From assembly GCA_034433615.1 (NCBI GenBank), contig DAOUAJ010000001.1:1-15818 (forward strand): a stretch of DNA of 15,818 nt, written 5' to 3'. This document shows, piece by piece, positions 7,455-14,208 of the stretch. Position 1 is the first letter of the stretch. Each line of letters starts with the position of its first letter. The position numbers and the translations under genes are program-made. A model generated the notes under the pieces. It was not told the origin of the DNA and made no database searches. It saw only the letters and a program-made list of their open reading frames with translations. This DNA is from DAOUAJ01 sp034433615. GTDB lineage: Bacteria > Chloroflexota > Anaerolineae > DUEN01.

Positions 7455-7497
7455 CGGAGCAGCAGTCCGAACCCGGACGGGTGCTCCGATTCTTTTT
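7455..7497 (+). terminator. Intrinsic terminator after the HD gene, overlapping the next promoter's start site
   Basis: CGGAGCA (7455-7461) pairs with TGCTCCG (7482-7488); inside it GTCCG (7465-7469) pairs with CGGAC (7474-7478) around AACC. A T-rich run (TTCTTTTT, 7490-7497) follows. It would stop read-through from the HD-domain gene 55 bp upstream. Confidence 0.6.
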
Positions 7498-7512
7498 AGA
7501 GGAGGCGTGCTC

Positions 7513-8889
7513 ATGCCCATGTTCCGAGTCTCTCATCTATCGCGAAAGCTCATGTGTCTCGGCCTGCTCAGCCTGCTCCTGCTGGGGCTGATGTGGGTCT
7601 CGGCCGCTTCTGCCCAGGAATCGCCGGTCATTCACATCGTTCGCCCGGGTGAGAATCTCTACCTCATTGCGAACCGCTACGGCGTGACCGTGCGTGCCAT
7701 CATGCAGGCCAACGGGCTGCGCAACCCTAACATCATCTATGTAGGGCAGCAGTTAACCATCCCGACAAGTGCTGGGGGGGCCCCGACTTCTACAGCGACA
7801 CCGATGGCAACCGTGACCCTCACGCCCTCACCTGAAGGTGAGCAGGTTCACATCGTGCAACGTGGCCAGACGCTCTATGCGATCGCGCTGCGTTACAATG
7901 TGACGGTGGGCGAGTTGATGCGAGCCAACGGGCTGCGCAATCCCAATTTGATCCGCGTAGGGCAACGTTTGATCATCCCCAGCGTGCCGGCGCCCACCAC
8001 ATTGCCACCAGCCGGGCTGCCAGCCGATACTCCAACCGCCACACCGACTGAACCGGTCGCTTCGACGCTCATGCCAGTTGCACCGGCCATCCCAACACCT
8101 GCGGAGGCTGCCCCCACGCCCACGCCGGCTCCGCTGCCGACTGCTGTCCAGTTGCTACCTGCCGTTGCACTCCCACCGCTGGGCCAATACTCGTGTGAAG
8201 AGGTGATCTATATCGCCAGCCCGGCTCAAAATCAGACCATTGTCAGTCCCGCTGTGATCACGGGCCTGGCCTCGGCCTTCGAGCAGCAAGTCACCGTGCG
8301 CATTCTGGATGAATCGGGTGCGGAGGTGGGGCTGGGCGTAGGCTTCATTGACGCGGACATGGGCCAGCGCGGGCCGTTCACGGCAACTGTGCCGTTCATT
8401 GTGCCCCTCAATTCGCAGTTTGGTCGTGTGCAGGTGTACAGTGTGAGCCCCCGTGACGGAGCCGTCGAGCATCTGAACTCGGTGACGGTACGTCTGCAGG
8501 GGCTGGACCTGGATCCGGTGATTGAGCTGTTGCGCGAGGCCATCGAGACTAAAGATTATGAGGATCTGCGCGGCTTTATGCCCCCTGACAACTTCGCCAT
8601 CGGCGTTTACCGGTCAGAAGGGCAGGTAGTAACGCCTGACGTGGCCATCCAGCAGCTCAAAGATAACTACCTCGGCCCCGGCAATGTCAAGATAGACCTC
8701 TCTGTGGATGCTCGCAGTCTGTTAAAAGATCGAGTGGCTTTCCCAGCGAGCGTGCGCTGGATCGGCTATTCTACCGGGTGGGGGCCAGAAGGGAAGGACG
8801 AAGCTTTTCTGTTGATCATGGAGCGGGATGGTCGGGCCTTCTGGGGAGGGCTGCTTTACGTCCCGGCCCAGTTGGTTGACTATCGGTAA
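7513..8889 (+). CDS. Secreted LysM-LysM-Gmad2 protein
   Basis: This is an exported peptidoglycan-binding protein. The 458-residue product has a signal peptide (1-34, cleavage ASA|QE) and two LysM domains (about 39-84 and 111-156, each with a G(E/Q)xLY-xIA-xRY core and NGLRNPN). A 70-residue Pro/Thr/Ala linker follows (157-225). Next is a Gmad2-type Ig-like domain (about 230-328; IYIASPAQNQTIVSP...GFIDADMGQRGPF), a fold known from GerM-associated and other envelope proteins. Residues 332-458 form an unassigned C-terminal domain, possibly NTF2-like. Starts: GTG 7507 is too close to GAGGAGG (7499-7505), ATG 7513 is 7 nt away and preferred. The stop lies 11 bp from that of the convergent M23 gene, suggesting a shared envelope theme. 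Confidence 0.88.
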   Translation: MPMFRVSHLSRKLMCLGLLSLLLLGLMWVSAASAQESPVIHIVRPGENLYLIANRYGVTVRAIMQANGLRNPNIIYVGQQLTIPTSAGGAPTSTATPMATVTLTPSPEGEQVHIVQRGQTLYAIALRYNVTVGELMRANGLRNPNLIRVGQRLIIPSVPAPTTLPPAGLPADTPTATPTEPVASTLMPVAPAIPTPAEAAPTPTPAPLPTAVQLLPAVALPPLGQYSCEEVIYIASPAQNQTIVSPAVITGLASAFEQQVTVRILDESGAEVGLGVGFIDADMGQRGPFTATVPFIVPLNSQFGRVQVYSVSPRDGAVEHLNSVTVRLQGLDLDPVIELLREAIETKDYEDLRGFMPPDNFAIGVYRSEGQVVTPDVAIQQLKDNYLGPGNVKIDLSVDARSLLKDRVAFPASVRWIGYSTGWGPEGKDEAFLLIMERDGRAFWGGLLYVPAQLVDYR

Positions 8890-8900
8890 GCAGCCCGGAT

Positions 8901-9874
8901 CTACGGTTCAGGTGGGAGGTGGTTAAGCGGATTAACGCGCACGCCCTCGACCCGAATCTCGAAGTGGACGTGGGGCCCTGTGCTGCGGCCGGTGCTGCCC
9001 ACCTCGCCGATGAGCTGCCCACGCTTAACGTGGTCACCTACGTGCACCCAGGCTCCTTTAAGATGACCGTACAGGGTCGTCAGGCCACCGCCGTGATCAA
9101 CGATCACTGTGTAACCGTAGCCGATCTTGGCCCAGGCTGCATGAATGACCACGCCAGCGCGCGCGGCGTAGACCGGGGCCCCATATACGCTGCCGATGTC
9201 AATGGCCCGGTGGCCTTCAGAGTAACCTTGCGTCAGCTTGCCCACGATCGGCCAGGCGAGATCATAACCTGGCGCCGGATCGGGCTTGCGCAGGAAGCGG
9301 GTCAGGTCCTTGCGTCCGTTAGGGATGAACAGCTTTTGACCGGGAGTGAGCCGGTAGGGCTCGACTAACCCGTTCAGGCGCTCTGCGGTGATATCAACAG
9401 GCGCTACACCCCACGCTGCCGCGATGGAATCTAACGTGTCACCAGGCTTGACCGTGTAGTATGCACCCCGACGCGGCAAGATGATGATTTGCTGCCCATC
9501 CCAGATGCGATCCGGGTTACGCTCGATCTCCGGGTTGGACAGCGCAACGTGTCCACGTCCAGATCAAATTGCCTGGCGATACTCCAGAGTGTATCTCCAG
9601 GCCGGATCGTGTAGGTGATGATCTGGCGACGAACTGGCGTGCTCAGCTCTTCTCGAAGTGCGCGTCGCTCGTCTGGGGTAAGGAAATCATCGTCAATAGG
9701 GTCACGCGCGTCATTGGCAGATTCTTGAGCGAGAATCGGCCGCGAAGTACCCTGGGCCAGGACGATCCGAGGGGCCGGGACCATCCACAAGATCAGCAGG
9801 ATAGCGGTAGTGACAAGAAGGGTAAACGCCCGTGGACCTTGCCCGGTAGCAAGATCGGAGGCATCAGGCATCAT
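8901..9874 (-). CDS. LysM-LysM-M23 peptidoglycan peptidase, frameshifted
   Basis: M23 peptidases are zinc endopeptidases that cut peptidoglycan cross-bridges, or non-catalytic amidase activators. The reading frame breaks at about 9540/9539: frame 1 (9874-9541) encodes a membrane/signal segment (16-41) and the beginning of LysM 1 (from about 87, TYTIRPGDTLWSIARQF), then loses one base. Frame 2 (9539-8901) continues in the same domain (SNPEIERNPDRIWDGQQIII). Adding one G (CGC TGG TCC) restores a single product of about 324 residues: LysM 1 (about 87-133), LysM 2 (about 139-186), and M23 with H222, D226 and H302/H304 (HRAID and HVHFE), so catalytic ligands are intact. GGAGG lies 5 nt before ATG 9874. 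A sequencing error, a real mutation or programmed shift cannot be separated. Confidence 0.85.
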
Positions 9875-9909
9875 GGATTCCTCCGGTCAAATCAAGATTG
9901 GCAGGACAC

Positions 9910-9938
9910 ATCCTACCACGGGCAGATGAGATGAGCAA
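9910..9938 (-). promoter_or_regulatory. Promoter of the M23 peptidase gene
   Basis: On the minus strand TTGCTC (9938-9933) is followed by a 17-bp spacer and TAGGAT (9915-9910), 35 bp before the ATG. This allows transcription independent of the cbi operon upstream. Confidence 0.5.
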
Positions 9939-9958
9939 AGCAGGGTGGTCTCACTGGC

Positions 9959-10036
9959 CCCCAGGCATTGGTTTGCCCGTCCTGGCCGGGCAGGCCAGCC
10001 TGCCTGTCGGCAGACAAGAGGAACCGGTGCCTGGGG
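9959..10036. repeat. Nested palindromic element between cbiO and the peptidase gene
   Basis: A perfect 9-bp outer inverted repeat CCCCAGGCA (9959-9967) / TGCCTGGGG (10028-10036) encloses a second pair GTTTGCC / GGCAGAC and an inner stem CTGGCC (9982-9987) / GGCCAG (9993-9998). It begins 5 bp past the cbiO stop in transcription order. It has no U-tract, so it is more like a REP/MITE-type element that may act as a transcript 3' stabiliser than a canonical terminator. Confidence 0.6.
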
Positions 10037-10040
10037 ATCT

Positions 10041-10832
10041 TCACGGCGCTTCCAGACCATGGGCCTCCAATAACGCTGTATTCGCCAGCAATTCGGCAGT
10101 GGGACCATCCGCTACCACGCGACCTTCATCCAGGATGACAGTGCGTGGGAACAGCTCCTGTACCAGCCGCATGTCGTGGGTGGAGACCAGCATAGTGATG
10201 GACAACATGCGCAGCAGGTTGATCAGGCCCCGCCGTGCCCGTGGGTCCAATCCGGCCGATGGCTCATCTAAGACCAGGATGCGGGGTTCCATGGAGAGGA
10301 CTGTGGCGATGGCGATGCGTTTGCGCTCACCCATGCTGAGGTGATGGGTGATGCGTTCCTCGAAGCCGGCCATGCCGACCATCGCCAGAGCGCGTTGCAC
10401 GCGCGCCCGCACCTCAGCCTCCGGATAGCCCATGTGCAAGGGGCCGAAGGCTACATCCTCGAACACCGTAGGCGAGAAAAGCTGATCGTCTGGGTTTTGG
10501 AAGACCAACCCTACATAGGCGCGAATACGACCCAGGTTCTCATCCTTGACCTCTAACCCATCCACCTGCACGCGGCCGTGACGGCTCCGCAGAATGCCAT
10601 TGAGGTGTAACATGAGGGTGGACTTCCCCGCGCCGTTAGGGCCGACCAGCGCAACCTTCTCACCTGGGTGGATGGTCAGTGTGACCCCGCGCAGCGCCTG
10701 CTGCCCATCCGGGTACGTAAACTCCAGGTTCTCCACGCATAGAATCGGCCCCCGATCATTTGGGATTTTGGATTTTAGCCTGTCCTGTGGCCAGGCACAG
10801 GGATTTTGGATTTCGAGACTTTCTGCGCGCAC
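10041..10832 (-). CDS. cbiO: Energy-coupling factor ATPase for cobalt/nickel uptake (CbiO)
   Basis: CbiO is the ABC ATPase of the ECF importer, using ATP to drive metal entry with CbiQ and CbiM. Motifs: Walker A GPNGAGKST (64-72), Q-loop FQNPDDQ (111-117), signature LSMGERKR (165-172), Walker B RILVLDEP (184-191) and H-loop H219. The C-terminus ends LEAHGLEAP, typical of the family. The GTG at 10832 has only a weak ribosome site, and residues 1-27 are encoded by low-complexity repeats; the family start would be near LCVENLEFTYP. A GTG at codon 33 (10736) is an alternative, though it trims the first strand slightly, so the true start is uncertain. The gene follows cbiQ by 35 bp in the same operon. 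Confidence 0.92.
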   Translation of the reverse strand: MRAESLEIQNPCAWPQDRLKSKIPNDRGPILCVENLEFTYPDGQQALRGVTLTIHPGEKVALVGPNGAGKSTLMLHLNGILRSRHGRVQVDGLEVKDENLGRIRAYVGLVFQNPDDQLFSPTVFEDVAFGPLHMGYPEAEVRARVQRALAMVGMAGFEERITHHLSMGERKRIAIATVLSMEPRILVLDEPSAGLDPRARRGLINLLRMLSITMLVSTHDMRLVQELFPRTVILDEGRVVADGPTAELLANTALLEAHGLEAP

Positions 10833-10870
10833 GATTGGCCTGCTTTCGTTTGGCTGACGGCTGACCGCTA
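10762..10870. repeat. Low-complexity repeats at the cbiQ/cbiO junction
   Basis: GGGATTTTGGATTT occurs at 10762-10775 and 10800-10813, enclosing a hairpin CCTGTCCTG...CCAGG-C-ACAGG (about 10779-10801). Further along, two GGCTGAC heptads (10852-10865) form part of a 17-mer at 10853-10869 that is the reverse complement of 3778-3794. The heptad copy overlaps the last base of cbiQ's stop codon (10868-10870); the GATTTTGG copies lie within the called N-terminus of cbiO. Confidence 0.65.
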
Positions 10871-11659
10871 TACGCGTGCCACCCCCGCGATGAGGGTCAG
10901 GAGGAGCACGAAGGAGAGAAGCATGAGCACATCGCGGTAGGTGAGGCGGCCAGACTCCAACGTGCGCAGTTCGCCCGCGTAACCTCGGCTGAGCATCGCC
11001 TGGTAGATGCGTTCGCTGCGCTCGTAGCTGCGCAGAAACAGATTGCCCACCATGCCGCCAGCCACACGCGCGCGCCAGAGAATCGGCCCGCTTGCTTGAC
11101 GATCCCCTGGATGTGCGCTACGAGCCGCGCGAGCACGCAGCAGCCGTTGCGCCTCATCTGCCAGCACGAACAGGTAGCGATACATAAAGGAAATGATCGC
11201 CACCAGTAGCCTAGGGACGCCGATCCCACGCAGTGCCTGCATCAGCGCCGGGTACGTTGTGGTGGCTGCCAGCAGCAGCGCCATCAGCACCGACAGCCAC
11301 GATTTGAGCATGACGGTGAGGAAGGCGATGAGGCCCTGGCCGGTGATATGGATTTGCCAGCGTCCCAATGATAACGTAGCCCACGCCTCGCCCGGCTGCG
11401 TAAACAGTAGTGTGATCGCTGCCATGACGAAAGGTAAGGCCACCAGGCCGCGGCGCAGCAGCAGGCGATGAGGCACGCGGGCCAGCGTGGTGGCACCCGC
11501 CCACACCACCCACAACGCTAAAAACGCCCCCCAGCGACCGGGGGGCGTCAGCGTGCATGCCAGGACAAAGGCCAGGGTGGCGATCAGTTTGATGCGCCCA
11601 TCCAAGTGGTGCACCAGGCTGTCCTGGTTAAGATACTGATCCAGGTAGCTGATGTGCAT
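10868..11659 (-). CDS. cbiQ: Energy-coupling factor transmembrane protein CbiQ
   Basis: CbiQ is the T component that connects the substrate-binding membrane protein CbiM to the ATPase CbiO. The 263-residue protein starts with a family-type MHISYLDQYLNQDSLVHHLD (amphipathic N-terminus), has several hydrophobic helices (about 24-60, 71-88, 108-135, 148-168 and 244-261), and a cytoplasmic coupling region with the two Ala-Arg motifs RARAARS (175-181) and AMLSRGY (221-227) that contact the ATPase. The ATG lies 9 bp beyond the cbiM stop with no good ribosome site, so translation is probably coupled to cbiM. It is complete. Confidence 0.93.
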   Translation of the reverse strand: MHISYLDQYLNQDSLVHHLDGRIKLIATLAFVLACTLTPPGRWGAFLALWVVWAGATTLARVPHRLLLRRGLVALPFVMAAITLLFTQPGEAWATLSLGRWQIHITGQGLIAFLTVMLKSWLSVLMALLLAATTTYPALMQALRGIGVPRLLVAIISFMYRYLFVLADEAQRLLRARAARSAHPGDRQASGPILWRARVAGGMVGNLFLRSYERSERIYQAMLSRGYAGELRTLESGRLTYRDVLMLLSFVLLLTLIAGVARV

Positions 11660-11668
11660 ACGTGTGCG

Positions 11669-12622
11669 TCAACTGACAGCACGCCGCTGCAATCGGCGAG
11701 CCAGGAACAACGCCAGGCCGAACATGAGCAGCGTACCCACGACTCCGGCCAGGATCGTCGCCAGGGCCTGATGGGAGACGCCGGGGAACATGTAATCCGG
11801 AATAATCTGGTAAAACGGCCCGATAGCCCGATCAATGAACCCGACATCTTCAGCCACACGTTCCAGCCCATCTGGCGAAGATGAGGCCAACGGCGAGAGC
11901 AGCGCCACCACCAGGGCGATAGCCAATCCAACCAGAGGCCAACGACCATTTCCGGTGATGGCCGGCCGCAACGTCATCAGATCTGACCGGCTGGCGGCGA
12001 TAAAGGCCAATGCTCCCACCGTGATGAGTGCCTCGCCGATGCCGATGAGGACGTGTACCGTGACCATTGCCGGCAGTACGATGCGCATGGCCACTGTCCC
12101 GGACAGTGCCAGAGCAACCGCCACGCCCGCAGCGGCGACCACAACCGAGGCCCACGCGGCCAGCCCGGCCGCCACCCATTGGTGCAGACGGCGCAACCCC
12201 TGGTACACGCTAAAGCTGACCAGCGGCGCAACTACGGCCATGAACAAGATATTCGCACCCAGAGCGATCAGGCCGCCGTCCTGGAAGAACAACGCCTGCA
12301 CCGACACGACCGCAGTCATGATCAACATGGCTGCCCAGGGGCCCAGCAGGATTGTGGCCAACGCTCCACCGATGAGGTGCCCAGAAGTGCCGCCAGCCAC
12401 CTGGAAGTTGATCATCTGGCCGGCGAAGATGAAAGCGGCCAACACGCCCATTAACGGCACCTGGCGCTCACCCAGTTGCTCGTTGGTCTGGCGCACAGCC
12501 AATCCGATCGCCATCGCGCTCAGCAGCCAGCAGACGAGGATCACCGGCAGACTCAGGAATCCGTCCGGGATATGCATGGCCGCCTGTCTCAAAACCGGTG
12601 CCAACATTCCATTCCACAGCAT
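11669..12622 (-). CDS. cbiM: Cobalt/nickel-binding membrane protein CbiM with C-terminal PDGLE domain
   Basis: CbiM/NikM is the S component that binds Co2+ or Ni2+. The core (about 16-225) holds MHIPDGFLSLP and GGTSGHLIGGALATILLGPWAAML; the C-terminal part (about 248-310, SSPDGLERVAEDVGF) is the PDGLE domain that replaces a separate CbiN/NikL subunit, so no cbiN is needed. The called ATG (12622) follows AGGAGG by 7 nt. It adds 15 residues before MHIPDG, while the family's metal site uses the free N-terminal Met, His2 and His67. Here His17 and His82 would be exactly 2 and 67 if the mature protein began at Met16 (ATG 12577, weak ribosome site). Internal start or removal of residues 1-15 (ending QAA) therefore seems necessary. 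Nickel or cobalt cannot be decided. Confidence 0.93.
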   Translation of the reverse strand: MLWNGMLAPVLRQAAMHIPDGFLSLPVILVCWLLSAMAIGLAVRQTNEQLGERQVPLMGVLAAFIFAGQMINFQVAGGTSGHLIGGALATILLGPWAAMLIMTAVVSVQALFFQDGGLIALGANILFMAVVAPLVSFSVYQGLRRLHQWVAAGLAAWASVVVAAAGVAVALALSGTVAMRIVLPAMVTVHVLIGIGEALITVGALAFIAASRSDLMTLRPAITGNGRWPLVGLAIALVVALLSPLASSSPDGLERVAEDVGFIDRAIGPFYQIIPDYMFPGVSHQALATILAGVVGTLLMFGLALFLARRLQRRAVS

Positions 12623-12661
12623 CGTTTTACCTCCTGAATTGAATCGTTACATCGTGTCAGA

Positions 12662-13093
12662 TCACGTAGCCTTGGCGGCGCAGCGCGCGCAGAGGCCAGG
12701 GATATCCACAAGATCCACTTCGGCCTTGAAACCATGCTCTGTGGCCAGTCGCTCTACCAGCCCTGTCAGCCATTCAGCGGGCACTTCAACGCTGACACCG
12801 CAGACCCGGCAGAGGGCATGGGCGTGCGGGCGACGCCGCACGGCCTCATATTGAGCCGGCCCGATGGCCGGGCGCAGCTCCCCCACCAGCCCGTGGTCCT
12901 TCAAGAACTGCAACGAGCGGTACACGGTAGAGAGGTCCACGTAGGGGTGTTGTTCCCGCACTCGCGCCCAGATCTCGTCAGCAGTTGCGTGACCGGCGTG
13001 ATGATAGAGCGCCTCCAGCACCATCAGGCGTTGCGGCGTCAATCGGTGACCCGCCGCCCGCAATGCATTCGTCTCAGACTCGTAGCAGCTCAT
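12662..13093 (-). CDS. Fur-family metal-responsive repressor
   Basis: This is a dimeric Fur-family regulator that binds DNA when loaded with metal. The 143-residue product has the winged-helix region (about 15-75; LTPQRLMVLEAL, STVYRSLQFLKDHGLV), a His-rich sensor (RRPHAHALC), and two CxxC pairs (CRVC and CARC near the C-terminus) forming a structural zinc site. A GTG 15 bp upstream (13108) lies before the ribosome site, but AGGAG (13104-13100) is placed 6 nt before ATG 13093, so the shorter start is preferred. The gene is first in a minus-strand operon with cbiM 39 bp downstream, which suggests a Co/Ni-sensing (Nur-like) role rather than iron; Zur-like sensing is possible. Confidence 0.92.
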   Translation of the reverse strand: MSCYESETNALRAAGHRLTPQRLMVLEALYHHAGHATADEIWARVREQHPYVDLSTVYRSLQFLKDHGLVGELRPAIGPAQYEAVRRRPHAHALCRVCGVSVEVPAEWLTGLVERLATEHGFKAEVDLVDIPGLCARCAAKAT

Positions 13094-13118
13094 CGCTCTC
13101 TCCTGCACATCTGACTAG

Positions 13119-13152
13119 TTGCAATTATACGCACATGCAAATATTCGCAAAA
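13119..13152 (-). promoter_or_regulatory. Promoter and tandem operator of the fur-cbiMQO operon
   Basis: The plus strand shows two adjoining 16-bp units, TTGCAATTATACGCAC (13119-13134) and ATGCAAATATTCGCAA (13135-13150), 12 of 16 identical. Each has the frame TGCAA-N5-CGCA; the second is nearly a perfect palindrome (TGCRAATATTYGCA). On the minus strand a TATAAT -10 (13129-13124) lies inside the first unit, with a weak -35 TTTTGC (13152-13147) 17 bp away overlapping the second. Binding would block initiation. The 24-nt leader then carries AGGAG. The motif resembles, but is one base shorter in spacing than, the TTGCAA-N5-TTGCAA Nur box described in Streptomyces. Confidence 0.7.
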
Positions 13153-13251
13153 TTGGCGACCAGGCCTCTTGTCAATGCTGCTCTCGACTCCAGGTGCGAA
13201 CGAGAATGGTCATAAAAGAGGCCGCTTTATGTCAGGTTAAGGTCATCATCA

Positions 13252-13280
13252 TTGGCGTAATTGCGGTTATCGTTTATAAT
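13252..13280 (+). promoter_or_regulatory. Promoter of the YugP-like peptidase gene
   Basis: TTGGCG (13252-13257), 17 bp, TATAAT (13275-13280). It is 221 bp upstream of the gene because the MITE-like element lies between them. Between 13153 and 13251 nothing coding or structured was recognised. Confidence 0.55.
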
Positions 13281-13296
13281 ATCAATACGTCTCTCA

Positions 13297-13471
13297 ATGT
13301 AGAAATTCACTACCCGACATGTCATTCTGAGCGCCCGAAGGGCGTGAAGAATCTCGCTGTCAAAAATGCAATATCACGCCGGAAAAGAGATTCTTCGGCG
13401 CTTCACGCCTCAGAATGACACCCTTTGGAAGGCGTTCCGCATCGCCATGTCGGGTAACGAGATGTAGAAAT
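13297..13471. mobile_element. MITE-like palindromic element with 10-bp flanking duplication
   Basis: ATGTAGAAAT occurs at 13297-13306 and 13462-13471, as expected of a target-site duplication. Immediately inside are terminal inverted repeats: 13307-13321 (TCACTACCCGACATG) and 13446-13460 (complement TCGTTACCCGACATG), 13 of 15 matching. Inside them a second inverted pair (13320-13355 and 13387-13420) begins TGTCATTCTGAG and ends GAAGAATCTC. The element is about 155 bp, non-coding, and its strong hairpin would form in the leader RNA of the downstream peptidase gene. Confidence 0.7.
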
Positions 13472-13500
13472 AAGGATTCTAGAGAGCGAGGTGAGTGAAG

Positions 13501-14205
13501 ATGGTATTTGCTCCTTATTTTGACCCGATGTATCTGGTCTTTGCTCTGCCGGCGCTGCTCCTGGCGCTGTACGCGCAGATGAAAGTCCGGAACGCTTACG
13601 CTCAATACACTCGGGTGCCCAACCGACGCGGGCTGACCGGGTTGGACCTTGTTCGCATGGTGCTGGGTCCCATTGGCCTGGGGCATCTCCAGATCGAGGG
13701 GACGCCGGGGGAGCTGACAGATCATTACGATCCGCGCACGAAGACGTTGTACCTGTCCCAGGGAGTAGCTTACGGGCGTTCCATAGCTGCTCTGGCCGTC
13801 ACAGCGCACGAGATCGGACACGCATTGCAGGATGTGCAGGGGTATGCGCCGCTGAAGTTGCGAGGTGCTCTGGTACCGACCATCACCGTCAGTGCCTGGA
13901 TTGCCCCTTTGATTTTCATGTTCGGCTGGCTGATGGGCAGTCCGACGTTGGCCTGGCTGGGCGTCGCGGGGTTCGCCGCGGCCGCTGTCTTCTCTCTGGT
14001 CACCTTACCGGTGGAGTTCAACGCGAGCGGCCGGGGGCTGCAGTTGCTCCGCTCCTTCCAACTGGTGGACGGTGGCGAGTTGCATGAAGCCAAAGCGGTG
14101 CTGGACGCAGCGGCCCTGACCTATGTGGCAGCGCTGGCCCAGACCCTGTCTACGCTGTTGTATTACGTGTTCTTGCTCACTGGCTTCAGCCGGCGCGAAG
14201 ATTGA
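13501..14205 (+). CDS. YugP-like membrane zinc metallopeptidase
   Basis: This is a membrane-embedded zinc protease of the YugP family (Zn_peptidase_2); physiological substrates are largely unknown. The 234-residue product has an N-terminal membrane helix (about 7-27), the catalytic HEIGH motif (103-107) in TAHEIGHALQ, two central hydrophobic helices (about 124-146 and 150-170), the likely third ligand E172 in LPVEFNAS, and a C-terminal helix (about 207-228). Length and the ordered spacing match the family. The frame opens at GTG 13495, but ATG 13501 is 7 nt after AGGTG and is preferred. It is monocistronic, followed by a palindromic element. Confidence 0.92.
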   Translation: MVFAPYFDPMYLVFALPALLLALYAQMKVRNAYAQYTRVPNRRGLTGLDLVRMVLGPIGLGHLQIEGTPGELTDHYDPRTKTLYLSQGVAYGRSIAALAVTAHEIGHALQDVQGYAPLKLRGALVPTITVSAWIAPLIFMFGWLMGSPTLAWLGVAGFAAAAVFSLVTLPVEFNASGRGLQLLRSFQLVDGGELHEAKAVLDAAALTYVAALAQTLSTLLYYVFLLTGFSRRED

Positions 14206-14208
14206 ACT

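Noticed and set aside
9431..9479. Two separate genes where the M23 reading frames overlap
   Set aside because: The two frames encode consecutive halves of one LysM domain, and a single base joins them exactly.
10326..10353. Defective ABC signature LSMGE in CbiO
   Set aside because: The second position of this motif varies in cobalt/nickel ECF ATPases, and the rest of the motif and the other ATPase residues are intact.
12623..12661. Cobalamin riboswitch before cbiM
   Set aside because: Only 39 bp separate the fur stop from cbiM, too short for a B12 riboswitch, and none is visible upstream of fur.
11835..12854. Long plus-strand ORF of 339 codons opposite cbiM and fur
   Set aside because: It spans both genes antisense, has low-complexity composition typical of a reverse-frame shadow and no ribosome site.
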